Source: AP-15 sp963790875
GTDB taxonomy: Bacteria > Pseudomonadota > Alphaproteobacteria > ATCC43930 > CGMCC-115725
Direction: 5' to 3'
Assembly (NCBI GenBank): GCA_963790875.1
Contig: CAWBQT010000017.1
Coordinates: forward strand, 1-64,000
DNA length: 64,000 nt
Every line of letters starts with the position of its first letter. Position 1 is the first letter of the stretch. The translations under genes and the position numbers were made by a program. The notes beneath the pieces are model-generated. The model ran no database searches. It worked only from the letters and a program-made list of their open reading frames with translations, and was not told the DNA's origin. Shown here piece after piece: positions 43,809 to 52,906 of this stretch.

Positions 43809-44801
43809 ATGCTCGTTATCAGTACAGTCGGTGATCCGAGCCAGGTCGGCGAAGCGCGGCGCGCAGTGACCGCGGCGGCACGCCAGAATGGCCTCGCCGA
43901 GGATATCGTCGGCCGCGTTGCGCTTGTCGGCACTGAGATCGCGACTAACCTCTTGAAGCACGGCGGCGGCGGCTTTGTGGTTTCCCGTCGCTTGGTTGCG
44001 GCGGGCGTTCCCGGTATCGAGCTTCTCGGCCTCGACCGTGGGCCCGGCATGGCGGATGTCGGGCGCTGCCTAGTCGATGGCTTCTCGACGGCCGGCAGCC
44101 CGGGGACCGGTCTCGGCGCGATCGCCCGCAACGCCGACCACTATGCGATCTATTCGCGGCCGGGCCGAGGGACGGCGGTGCTGGCATGCTTTCTGTCTGC
44201 CGGGTTAGCCTCGCTTACCGGGCCGGAGCTCGGTGTCGTAGCCGATCCTTACCCTGGCGAGAGCATCTGTGGCGACAGTTGGGCAACCGCACATGACCGG
44301 TCGAGTGCGACGTTACTGGTCGTGGACGGTTCGGGTCACGGGCCGCTTGCGGCGCAAGCCGCCGAGATCGCGACCCGTACCTTCACCGAAAATGCCGACA
44401 AAGACTGCGTCCCGCTGGTTGAATCAATCCATCACGCTCTCGCGCCGACGAGAGGTGCGGCGCTGGCGGTCGCTCGCATCGAGGCGAATGCCCGCCTCGT
44501 GCGCTTCGTCGGGATCGGCAACATCACCGGCGTCCTCGCCTGCGACGGCAGATCTCGTCGAATGGCTTCTTACAACGGCACCGCCGGACACGTCGCACCG
44601 CGCATCCGTGAGTTCACCTACCCGTTCACGACAAACCCGCTGGTGATCCTTCATTCCGACGGCGTTTCGGCGAAGTGGGAAATCGATGGCTATCCCGGCT
44701 TGGCTGCGAGTCACCCATCGCTCGTCGCGGGGGTACTGTTCCGCGACCACCGCCGGGGCCGCGACGATGCGGCGGTGGTCGCAATCCGAGCGACGTTATG
44801 A
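43809..44801 (+). CDS. SpoIIE-type phosphatase with N-terminal HATPase domain (RsbX-like role)
   Basis: A 330-residue protein. The first 130 residues form an RsbT/RsbW-type ATPase fold (GTEIATNLLKHGGGGFVV, LGLDRGPGMADVGRCL, GTGLGAIARNADHY); the rest is a PP2C/SpoIIE phosphatase with ESICGDSWATAHD, LLVVDGSGHGPLAA and HSDGVSAKW metal-site regions. By position it probably resets the stressosome by dephosphorylating RsbR and RsbS, like RsbX, though RsbX lacks the ATPase domain. The stop overlaps the next start (ATGA). Confidence 0.88.
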   Translation: MLVISTVGDPSQVGEARRAVTAAARQNGLAEDIVGRVALVGTEIATNLLKHGGGGFVVSRRLVAAGVPGIELLGLDRGPGMADVGRCLVDGFSTAGSPGTGLGAIARNADHYAIYSRPGRGTAVLACFLSAGLASLTGPELGVVADPYPGESICGDSWATAHDRSSATLLVVDGSGHGPLAAQAAEIATRTFTENADKDCVPLVESIHHALAPTRGAALAVARIEANARLVRFVGIGNITGVLACDGRSRRMASYNGTAGHVAPRIREFTYPFTTNPLVILHSDGVSAKWEIDGYPGLAASHPSLVAGVLFRDHRRGRDDAAVVAIRATL

Positions 44802-46945
44802 ATGCTCGGCTCCTCCTCGTTGCCCTCGAACACGAACCGGACATCGTGCTCGTGCGCAAGCGGACCCGGCTCATTGCGGAGCTCTTGGGTTTCGACCGGC
44901 AGGACCAGACGCGGATCACCACCGCCGTTTCCGAGGTGGCACGAAATGCCTTTGAATATGCCGGCGGGGGCCGTGCGGAATTCCGAGTGAGCGACGCTTC
45001 TACCCGGTACAGCTTCGAAATTGTCATCAGCGACAAGGGACCAGGCATCCGCGATTTGCCGGCCGTGCTTTCCGGTAGTCACCGATCCGAGCAAGGAATG
45101 GGGGTGGGACTGCGGGGAGCCCGACAACTCGTAGATCTCTTCCGTATCGAGTCGCCTAAACGTGGCGGCACGACGGTGCGGATCAGCAAATTTCTTCCGG
45201 CAAACGCTCCGGTACTTACCGCCGAGCGGTTCGAGCGCATCAGCCGCGCCCTCGCCGCAGACCACTCGGTTGATCCGGTCGAGGAGGTCAGGCGCCAGAA
45301 CCAGGAAATGCTCCTCCAGTTGGAGGAGCTGCAGGATAAGCAGCAGGCACTGGTTCAGCTCAATCAGGAACTGCAAGATACCAATCGCGGTGTCGTCGCG
45401 TTGTACGCCGAACTCGACGAGCGAGCCGACCACCTACGCCGCGCCGATGAACTAAAGTCGAAATTTCTGTCGAATATGAGCCATGAGTTCCGCACGCCGC
45501 TGAACTCCATCCTTTCCCTGTCGCGTCTTTTGCTGGCTCGAACCGATGGCGATCTGACACCGGAACAGGAGAAACAGGTTCAGTACATCCGGAAGGCCGC
45601 GGAAAGTCTGACGGACATCGTCAACGATCTGCTCGATCTGGCGAAGGTGGAGGCGGGAAAGGTATCCATCATGCCTGTCGAGTTTACTGTCGAGAACCTG
45701 TTCGGCGCGCTTCGCGGGATGCTGCGGCCGCTACTCGTCAGCGATGACGTCGCGCTGATATTCGAGGACGCGGCCGAGTTGCCGACTCTGTACACCGACG
45801 AGGGAAAAGTTTCTCAGATTCTCCGCAATTTCCTCTCGAACGCGATCAAGTTCACCCAACGAGGTGAAGTGCGTGTGTGGGCCTCAACGGATACCGATGC
45901 CGGCACGGTGACCTTCTCGGTGCGCGATACCGGCATCGGCATTGCCGAGGCGGACCTCGGCATAATATTCGAGGAGTTCGGTCAGGTCGCTCATCCGATC
46001 CAGTCGCAGATCAAAGGAACGGGTCTCGGTTTGCCCTTATCGAAGAAGCTGGCCGAGTTGCTGGGCGGCGCGATTTCGGTTGAGAGTGCACCCCAACAAG
46101 GGTCGGTGTTCTCGGTGACCGTGCCGCGCGTCTATCGGATAGAGAAGGCTGCGGAAGCAGTCGAGGAAGAATGGACGGTCGATCCCGCCCGCGCGCCGGT
46201 TCTCATTGTCGAGGACGATCCTGCCGACGCGTTCGCTCTGCAACGCATACTCGCCAAAACCCGCTATCAGCCGATCGTCGTTCAATCCGTCGCCGCCGCA
46301 AAGCGTGCGCTCGATCGTCTCGCGCCCGCCGCAATCCTGCTCGACGTGGTGCTGTCAGGCGATGAGTCTTGGCGGATGCTCCTGCGGCTCCGGCAAGATG
46401 GGATGACAGCAGAAATTCCAATTGTCGTCTCCTCTTCGACCGGCGAGGCGCGCAAGGCGCTCCACCTGGGCGCCGACGCCTATCTTGGCAAGCCTGTTGA
46501 TCCTCAATCGCTGCTCGGGCTTCTCGATCAACTCACCGGCAACCTGTCGGTCACCCGAGTACTAATCGTCGATGACGAGGAGGTGACGCGATATTTGGTA
46601 CGCCAATTGCTGCCACGCGGTGTCTATGAATTGCAGGAGGCGACAACGGGGACCGAGGGGTTGGCGCAGTTGCGCAATAGCCGGCCCGATATCTTGCTGC
46701 TGGACTTGATGATGACCGGTATGGACGGCTTCGAGTTGCTTGAGCATATGGAAAGGGACCCTGGGCTCGAGGATGTGCCGGCCATTGTTCTAACCTCGGC
46801 GATCCTCAGCCCGCGCGAACGGCAGCGCCTCGGTCGAACGTCGCGGGTCATGTCGAAATCCGATCTCACCATGGTAGCGCTCACCGACGCTATCGCGGAG
46901 GCTCTCGGCGAACGCCGACCCCGAGCTTCGGGCAGAGCGGGATGA
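44798..46945 (+). CDS. Hybrid histidine kinase with N-terminal RsbT-like ATPase domain and two receivers
   Basis: A 715-residue multidomain kinase. Order: RsbT-like HATPase (1-135; TTAVSEVARNAFEYAGGGRA, ISDKGPGIRDL), coiled coil (about 160-215), HisKA with His229 in SNMSHEFRTPLNS, HATPase_c (about 335-455; DTGIGIAEADL, GTGLGLPLSKKLAELL), receiver 1 (about 472-590; VLIVEDDPADA, ILLDVVLSGDE) and receiver 2 (about 596-712; VLIVDDEEVTRYL, ILLLDLMMTGMDGFE). No membrane segment or PAS domain: the input seems to be the RsbT-like domain, so STAS proteins of the same operon may switch the kinase. ATG 44798 overlaps the previous stop; the 3' end overlaps the next start. Confidence 0.92.
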   Translation: MNARLLLVALEHEPDIVLVRKRTRLIAELLGFDRQDQTRITTAVSEVARNAFEYAGGGRAEFRVSDASTRYSFEIVISDKGPGIRDLPAVLSGSHRSEQGMGVGLRGARQLVDLFRIESPKRGGTTVRISKFLPANAPVLTAERFERISRALAADHSVDPVEEVRRQNQEMLLQLEELQDKQQALVQLNQELQDTNRGVVALYAELDERADHLRRADELKSKFLSNMSHEFRTPLNSILSLSRLLLARTDGDLTPEQEKQVQYIRKAAESLTDIVNDLLDLAKVEAGKVSIMPVEFTVENLFGALRGMLRPLLVSDDVALIFEDAAELPTLYTDEGKVSQILRNFLSNAIKFTQRGEVRVWASTDTDAGTVTFSVRDTGIGIAEADLGIIFEEFGQVAHPIQSQIKGTGLGLPLSKKLAELLGGAISVESAPQQGSVFSVTVPRVYRIEKAAEAVEEEWTVDPARAPVLIVEDDPADAFALQRILAKTRYQPIVVQSVAAAKRALDRLAPAAILLDVVLSGDESWRMLLRLRQDGMTAEIPIVVSSSTGEARKALHLGADAYLGKPVDPQSLLGLLDQLTGNLSVTRVLIVDDEEVTRYLVRQLLPRGVYELQEATTGTEGLAQLRNSRPDILLLDLMMTGMDGFELLEHMERDPGLEDVPAIVLTSAILSPRERQRLGRTSRVMSKSDLTMVALTDAIAEALGERRPRASGRAG

Positions 46946-48615
46946 GCGACGAGATTATCCTCATCGTCGACGACGACGAGGCGACGCGCTACATCAGAAG
47001 CCATCTCCTGCGCCGGCACGGATACGAAATCTATGAGGGGAGCTCGGGACGCGACGCGCTCGCCCTGGCCGAAAGCCGATCCCCTCACCTGATCTTGCTC
47101 GACGTCAAGTTACCGGATGCGAGCGGCATCGAGATCTGTCGGGCTATCAAAGCCCGGTTCCCGCGGATCATCGTATTGCAGACTTCGGCGGCGTTCACCG
47201 GAGTCGCCGATCGCAGCCGGGCGCTCGACGGCGGCGCCGATTCCTACCTCGTCGAGCCGATCGAGCCGGACGAACTGATAGCGACGATCGGCGCGCTGCT
47301 GCGAATGCGGCGGGCGGAACAGGAGGTGCATCGTATCAATGAAAATCTGGGTCGACTGGTTGCCGACCGGACCCGCGAACTCGTCGCGGCGAGAGAGGAT
47401 CTCGCTCGTGAAACGGAGGACCGCCGAAAGGCGGAGATGGCTCTTTGGCATACCCAGAAGCTCGATCTGATCGGTCAGCTGACCGGCGGGATTGCGCATG
47501 ATTTCAATAACCTACTAACGGTAATCACCGGCAACCTGGAGGTCGTGCACAAGAGTATAAAGGCCGACGGGCATGCCCACCGGAAGCGCGCAGCGGTCTT
47601 GCAATGCCTCGTCAATGCCGAAGATGCTGCCCAACATGCGGCAAGGATTACCCAACAGCTTCTTGCCTTCGCGCGCCGCGGGTCGCTCACGCTGGCGGCC
47701 CTGCACATTGCCGATTTCATGATTGAGAGAGAGGGCTTCCTGCGGCGCGCGGCCGGCGAGACGGTCAAACTCACTCTCGAATATGGGCCCGACATCTGGC
47801 AGTGCCGAACAGACCCGATCCTGCTCGAAGCGGCCATCTTGAACCTCGTCGTCAATGCTCGCGATGCCATGCCCGATGGAGGAACTCTGTGCATCGCGAG
47901 CTCGAATGTAGCAATCGGGCAGGCAAACTCGGAAAGCGGTATTGCTGGGGAATACGTGAGGGTCGCCGTGTCCGATACCGGGCATGGCATGGCGCCAGAG
48001 GTTGTCGAACGAGCTTTCGAGCCTTTTTTCACGACCAAAGAAGCTTCCAAAGGAAGCGGTCTCGGATTGAGCCAGGTCTATGGTTTCAGCAAGCAATCCG
48101 GTGGCCATGTTCTGATCGACAGTTCGCCGGGCGCGGGGACCACTGTCAGCCTTTACCTGCCGCGCATGATGGGCCCACCCGAGTTGCCGGGCCTTGTCGA
48201 GGCTCCGGCGAAGGATAGCGACCCCGGCGGCGCCGAAATCGTGCTGATCGTCGAGGACAATGAATTAGTCCGTAACACCATGGAGACAATGACCGAAAGC
48301 CTCGGCTATCGAGTCTTGACCGCCAGCGGTGCGGCAGAGGCGCTACAACTGATTGGCGCTGGCACTTCGGTCGATATTCTGATCACCGATATTGTGATGT
48401 CAGGTGGCGTAAACGGTGTCGAACTTGCGGATCGTGTCCGGATGCTTCGTCCTGATTTGCCGGTCCTTTTGATGTCGGGCTATCCGGCTGCAGGCACCGA
48501 CGAAGCGGGTGACTACACGATCCTTCATAAGCCTTTCCGCTCCGATGAATTGGCACGCCAAATCCGCGCCTGTTTCGACGCCAGGACACCATCGCCGTCC
48601 ACTCGCTCCTCCTAG
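46942..48615 (+). CDS. Hybrid histidine kinase, REC-HisKA-HATPase-REC
   Basis: A 557-residue cytoplasmic kinase. An N-terminal receiver (4-120) has Asp54 in LILLDVKLP, but the usual switch lysine is replaced (SYLVEPIEP). A coiled coil (about 125-170) leads to HisKA with His186 in GGIAHDFNNLLTVITGN, HATPase (NLVVNARDAMPDGG, DTGHGMAPEVVERAFEPFFTTK, GSGLGLSQVYGF) and a C-terminal receiver (VLIVEDNELVRNTME, ILITDIVMSGGVNG, ILHKPFRSDEL). The N-terminal receiver could take phosphate from the preceding hybrid kinase. Last gene of the operon, joined by an ATGA overlap. No DNA-binding output gene follows. Confidence 0.92.
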   Translation: MSDEIILIVDDDEATRYIRSHLLRRHGYEIYEGSSGRDALALAESRSPHLILLDVKLPDASGIEICRAIKARFPRIIVLQTSAAFTGVADRSRALDGGADSYLVEPIEPDELIATIGALLRMRRAEQEVHRINENLGRLVADRTRELVAAREDLARETEDRRKAEMALWHTQKLDLIGQLTGGIAHDFNNLLTVITGNLEVVHKSIKADGHAHRKRAAVLQCLVNAEDAAQHAARITQQLLAFARRGSLTLAALHIADFMIEREGFLRRAAGETVKLTLEYGPDIWQCRTDPILLEAAILNLVVNARDAMPDGGTLCIASSNVAIGQANSESGIAGEYVRVAVSDTGHGMAPEVVERAFEPFFTTKEASKGSGLGLSQVYGFSKQSGGHVLIDSSPGAGTTVSLYLPRMMGPPELPGLVEAPAKDSDPGGAEIVLIVEDNELVRNTMETMTESLGYRVLTASGAAEALQLIGAGTSVDILITDIVMSGGVNGVELADRVRMLRPDLPVLLMSGYPAAGTDEAGDYTILHKPFRSDELARQIRACFDARTPSPSTRSS

Positions 48616-48834
48616 TTAATTCGAACAGCGGCGCGACCACCGCCGCATAAGCGCGATCGGCTTGAGTGGCCGGCGGCAGGGCCGACCGAAAGCAACCAGA
48701 ATCTTGCGCGCCGTTATTCGACCTCACCAGTATCAAATCGGACGTCGACTGTCATCCATATCACGCGATCATGACACTCGACCTTACCCATAACGAAACC
48801 CATCAGCTGTGAGCTCCCGTCATCAGAACGCCTT

Positions 48835-49600
48835 CTAATCCCGAAAGTCGCTCGAAATTCCAGATTTCGTCGAAAGGACGAGTTCATGGATGAAGCCGAG
48901 CTTCCCGATGACGACGGGCGAGAGGATAAAGGGATAGGGATCGCTGGCTCCCATGCAGCGGTTGAGATTGTTCAGCGCATTGGTCAGAGGCAGCCAATTA
49001 ACGACCAATTGGCTAATGTCGTCCGCATTTATAGGGGTCGAAATCGACCCCAACCGCCAGCGTCTCTCTGGCAGCCGCCTTCGGACGCCCATGGAGACCA
49101 AAAGCTGCGGCCATTTCCAAAGTGTCCACGATATGCAGGTAATGCGCCCACGTCTCCGCGAAATCCCCCCAGGGATGCGAACTTGCATAGGCGCTGACGT
49201 AGTCGCTCTGCCAATCCGCCGGTGCGCCCTCGCGGTAATGTTTCTGCAACGCCGCGCCATAATCCGCGGTCTCGTTGCCGAACCTGGCGCGGCACGCGTC
49301 GACGAGACCGCGATCGGCGACGAGGCGGTCCCAGAAATAATGTCCGATTTCGTGCCGAAAATGCCCGAGGAGAGTTCGGTATGGTTCGCCCATCGCAACG
49401 CGGCGCCGCTCGCGCTCGACATCATCTGCCTCGATCACAGCTATCGTAATAACGCCGTTGTCATGGCCCGTCATGATATGGGCTTCGTCGCCAGCGGTGG
49501 GGGGTCGGCGAGAAAGTCAAAAGCAGGGCCGCGAACGGGTGTCGTCGATTTCGTCTCGAAATAGAGGAGTTGTCCGCAGCATTGGCAGGAAACCAGCTTC
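48835..49600 (-). pseudogene. Zinc-binding metallopeptidase relic
   Basis: Pieces in three frames match the COG4307-type putative zinc peptidase. The N-terminal zinc-ribbon piece VSCQCCGQLLYFET (near 49580) is followed almost at once by AFDFLADPP, so about 80 residues between them are deleted. Then MTGHDNGVITIAVIEADD, the metal motif FRHEIGHYFWDRLV (HExxH) and WGDFAETWAHYLHIVDTLEM follow in a second frame, and SQLVVNWLPLTNALNNLNRC with PYPFILSPVVIGKLGFIHEL in a third, ending at 48835. One deletion and two frame changes show a dead gene. Confidence 0.75.
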
Positions 49601-49867
49601 GAGGGGTCGCGCTCCTCTAACCGGAAGCGTGTTGACACGGGGACGTTGGCGAAACAAACGGCGACAGCTGCAAAATTGATCCGCAAGAGGAGAGGGCGTC
49701 GGGCGACGCAAACTCGGCCTTCTCGCGTTCGGGTCCGCGCGCCGGTCAGGGCCGGCACCTGGCGCGGGCAAGACCTCTCGCAGCGGCGGAGCCAGAACGT
49801 GGGGGGTTGTCACTCACGCTCGCCAATCCGACGGAAGGCGCCGCAGCTTTCGAGGTCATCGCCGTAT

Positions 49868-50291
49868 GCAGAGACCATCAGTCGTAGTCGGCTTCACTCC
49901 ACCGTCGTCCTGCGTCAGGCGCTCTTTCGTCCGATTATTGACCTTGGTCATGCGCGGGCTCTGGGCGCCGCCATTTCCTGATGTTCGAGCACGCCGCCGT
50001 AGGGAAGGCAGGCCGGTGACACCAGTGACGCGGGAAGTTTAACGGCCGATTGGCGCCGCGATGCCAGCAGCCGGCCGCGCGTCGGCGGATCAGCTGCCGG
50101 GCATCCTGCCGGCTCAGAGCCCCTTCGGACAAGATGCGCCGTTGTGTCCACGCACGGGTGCGAAACAGCCGGCCCTTGTCTCCCTCGGCGATTCCCGCGG
50201 CATCGAGACAGGCGCGCAACGCCTCGGCAATGGGGTGATGGCACCGGGTCGCATGCGGCTTGCCACCTTTCTGGAGGCGGATGCTTTGCAA
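49868..50291 (-). pseudogene. Tyrosine recombinase (integrase) C-terminal relic
   Basis: The piece IRLQKGGKPHATRCHHPIAEAL, ACLDAAGIAEGDKGRLFRT, ALSRQDARQLIRRRAA is the catalytic domain of an XerC/D-like integrase. It then shifts frame: SRVTGVTGLPSYGGVLEHQEMAA keeps the arginine region, and another shift gives NNRTKERLTQDD, where family members have a tyrosine before xRTKERLTQD. Here that codon reads AAT (Asn). The N-terminal half is absent. It is a decayed fragment of a mobile element. Confidence 0.7.
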
Positions 50292-51380
50292 AGGTGTCCG
50301 CCGTCACCGCTTAGTCTGTCGCCAGCTCTACTATCGGTTGCTCACCCGCCGGGTGAACCGCCGGTACCCCTATTTCCCCACTCATTGCCTTTCATTATCC
50401 ACAAAATCTCGCCCCGACAACGACCTCAACTCCCGGACCTAGGATGACATGCTGTTGGTCATTTCGGGGAATATCGAGACGCTGCTGCGTCGCCTTCCCG
50501 AGGCGGCGGCCAACGCGAGCGATTGGCAAACCTGCGCGGCGCGCATCGACCCAAGCCGCAATCCTGACGCATCGGTTATTGGCTTTTGGACGCGGCCAAA
50601 CGCTCGCGCCGACATCACTCTCGGCCAATACGCTGATCGCCGACATGTCCGAAATGCTGCGGCGTACGCTGGGCGAAAGCATCGTTATAGAGACGATCGA
50701 GGCCGCGAACGTATATCTGGATGAAGCATACGCTGTAGCCGCGGAGATTCCCCCAGGTCAATACATCGGTATTTTCGTCAGCGATTCCGGCGTCGGGATG
50801 ATGCCCGAGGTAATAGAAAGGGCCTTTGATCCATTCTTTACTACCAAGGAGCCTGGGCAGGGCACCGGACTCGGTCTGTCGCAGGTCTACGACCTCGTCA
50901 AGCAGTCAGGTGGCCACGCCAGGATTTATAGCGAGTCGGAGTAGGGACGACGGTCAAGCTTTATTTGCCCCGATATAATTCGACCCAAGATGCGGCAGAC
51001 GGCCTGTCGGTCGCGACGCCGATTTCCCTGCGGGGGAAGAGGCTATCCTGCTAACCGTGGATAACCCTGAAGTCCGCAACTCCACGACCGAGATGCTCCG
51101 TGAATCGGGTTACCGCGTAGTAGAGGCGGTGGATGGTCATGTCGTCCTGCGATTGCTCGATGCCCATCGGGGTCGCGCTGCTGTTTACCGAAGTGGGATT
51201 GCCGGGCGGTATGCACGGCCGGCAGCTGGCCGAAGAGGCGCGGCGACGGAGGAGCGGGCTCAAGGTTCTTTCACCAGCGGCTACGCGCGACGCGCCGTAG
51301 TCCATCATGGTAGTCTCGATGCCGGCGTGGGGCTCATTGTCTGAGGTGGACCCCGAGGGCGAGACAGCCGGAGCCGCTTG

Positions 51381-52453
51381 TTAAGGTGTATCCCCGCCGA
51401 TCTGGATGTCGGCTCCGATCGCGTTTTGTGCGACGGCTGGTTCGACAAGTGTACCTCTTAAAGCATCGATATCAAATCCCTCGGTTGCGGTGCCTGTGGG
51501 TATGTGGGCGAAGGCGAGCATTTCCCCGCTTGCCGAGCCTGCTCGGGATGCGGGGGAAGCGGCGCCGGTCGGCAACGCCGATCGTCCATATATCCACAGG
51601 CCTTCTTCGTAAATCTGCCGCGGCGTGCGATAGCCGAGGCTCTGGTGTTGGCGCTCCTCGTTGTAGAAGCGGAGCCAGGCGCCGATGCCGGCCTTGGCCT
51701 CGGCGACATTCGCATAGGCGTTGAGGTAGACCTCCTCGTATTTCAGGCTGCGCCACAGCCGCTCGACGAAGATGTTGTCCATGCAGCGGCCCTTGCCGTC
51801 CATGCTGATCGTGATCCCGTGCTGCTTTAGGACGCCGGTGAAGTCGTCGCTGGTGAACTGGCTCCCCTGGTCGGTATTGAAGATCTCGGGCCGGCCATAC
51901 CGGACAAGCGCTTCCTCGAGTGCTTCGACACAAAAATCGGCGCCGAGCGTGTTCGACAGCCGCCACGTCAGTACGGCGCGGCTTGCCCAGTCCATGATGA
52001 CGACCAGGTAGAGGAAGCCCTTGGCCATCGGGATATATGTAATGTCCGAACACCAGACCCCGGCCTTCGCCGGGGCAGGCTTTGGTTGGCCCGCTCGATC
52101 GCGAGACCGCCAAGCAGATACGGGTAGACCTTGTGCGCCGCCGCCGCCTTGCTCGTGTTCGGGCGCTGATAAATCGCCACCAGTCCCAGCAGCCGCATCA
52201 GCCGCTGCACCCGCTTGCGATTGACGACGTGACCCTGGGTCGCCAGCCACGCCGCCATCCGGCGCGAGCCGTAATAGGGTCGAGCCAGATACTGCCGGTC
52301 GATCAGCGCCATGATCGCCAGATCCTCGGCGCTGACCTCGGCCGGCTGCCGGTAAACCGTCGCCCGCGGCACCGCCAGCAGGCGGCATTGCTGCGATACC
52401 GGCAGCGTCGGGTTCTCGCGCTCGACCAGGGCGCGACGCTCGGCTCGGCTCAT
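51381..52453 (-). pseudogene. IS3-family transposase OrfB, frameshifted by a palindromic insertion
   Basis: The N-terminal frame (MSRAERRALVERENPTLPVS, ASRRMAAWL-type HTH_21 region, HKVYPYLLGGLAIERANQ) is followed by an extra palindrome-containing segment at about 52055-52080, after which the catalytic core is in another frame: VWCSDITYIPMAKGFLYLV, FNTDQGSQFTS, the DDE glutamate region NIFVERLWRSLKYEEVYL, and YRTPRQIYEEG. Without the extra 25 or so bases the frames would join as ANQ-VWCSDITYIP, the usual rve-domain sequence. The enzyme should be inactive. Confidence 0.85.
52058..52075. repeat. REP-like palindrome inserted in a transposase gene
   Basis: CCCCGGCCTTCGCCGGGG is an imperfect palindrome of the same type as 13912-13929 (CCCCGGCGAAATCCGGGG). 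It lies inside an insert of about 25 bases that separates two blocks normally contiguous in OrfB, so it arrived after the IS did. Confidence 0.7.
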
Positions 52454-52755
52454 TTGCCGGGCTTTCGTGCCAAAAAATCGTTTTCGACCTTCAGCTGGCC
52501 GATCTGCCGGTAGAGAACATCGACCTGCGCCTCGCTGGCCGTTCCCGCCGCGGCCGTGCCACTCCCCTCGAAAACACCCGCCGCCCCGTCCAGCAGCTGC
52601 TTCTTCCAGTTGTAAATCTGGTTCGGATGGACCCCGAACTCGCTCGCCAGTTCGGCGATCGTCCGATCACCCTTGATCGCCGCCAGCGCCACCTTCGCTT
52701 TGAACCCCGCGTTGTGCTTCTTGCGTGTACCCTTCATCTCCTGCTCCTGCGCCAT
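52450..52755 (-). CDS. IS3-family transposase OrfA
   Basis: A 101-residue protein with an N-terminal helix-turn-helix (HNAGFKAKVALAAIKGDRTI, ELASEFGVHPNQIYNWKKQL) and a Leu-rich dimerisation helix (VLYRQIGQLKVENDFL). It is complete for OrfA of this IS3 subgroup. Its stop overlaps the OrfB start (ATGA at 52450-52453); normally OrfAB is made by frameshifting, and OrfA alone binds the IS ends. Confidence 0.88.
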   Translation of the reverse strand: MAQEQEMKGTRKKHNAGFKAKVALAAIKGDRTIAELASEFGVHPNQIYNWKKQLLDGAAGVFEGSGTAAAGTASEAQVDVLYRQIGQLKVENDFLARKPGK

Positions 52756-52906
52756 CGGCGCTTTCTAGGGGCAGGGCTCCACCTTAGCCAACTGTCTCAT
52801 TTTCGGGGTCCAGCTCAGTCAAACCCTTCAACTTTTCATCACTGGCGACTGCGTTCGCCGTATTTTGGATGATTAACGCCTGGATTAGAGGAAGGAACTC
52901 TCGATA

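Larger units (their letters stand above)
51342..52816 (-). mobile_element. IS3-family insertion sequence with 3-bp target duplication
   Basis: This 1475-bp element starts TGAGGTGGACCCCGA at 51342; its other end read inward starts TGAGCTGGACCCCGA from 52816. GTC flanks it on both sides (51339-51341 and 52817-52819). It carries orfA and a broken orfB on the minus strand. Joining the flanks across one GTC restores the receiver reading frame of the disrupted kinase relic, confirming the insertion site. Terminal TG...CA and the 3-bp duplication are typical of IS3. Confidence 0.93.
50440..52906 (+). pseudogene. Hybrid histidine kinase relic split by the IS3-family element
   Basis: Remains of a HisKA-HATPase-REC protein. 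MLLVISGNIETLLRRLPEA (from 50449), then in another frame THRLLAFGRGQTLAPTSL, LIADMSEMLRRTLGES, a deletion of about 40 residues, ANVYLDEAYAVAAEIPPGQY and DSGVGMMPEVIERAFDPFFTTK up to a stop at 50944. Receiver pieces follow: VDNPEVRNSTTEMLRESGYRVVEA with stops and a frameshift, then FTSGYARRAVVHHGSLDAG. The IS interrupts after GVGLI; directly beyond its right end the frame resumes VKPFNFSSLATAFAVF, containing the receiver's conserved lysine, to a stop at 52906. Confidence 0.8.
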
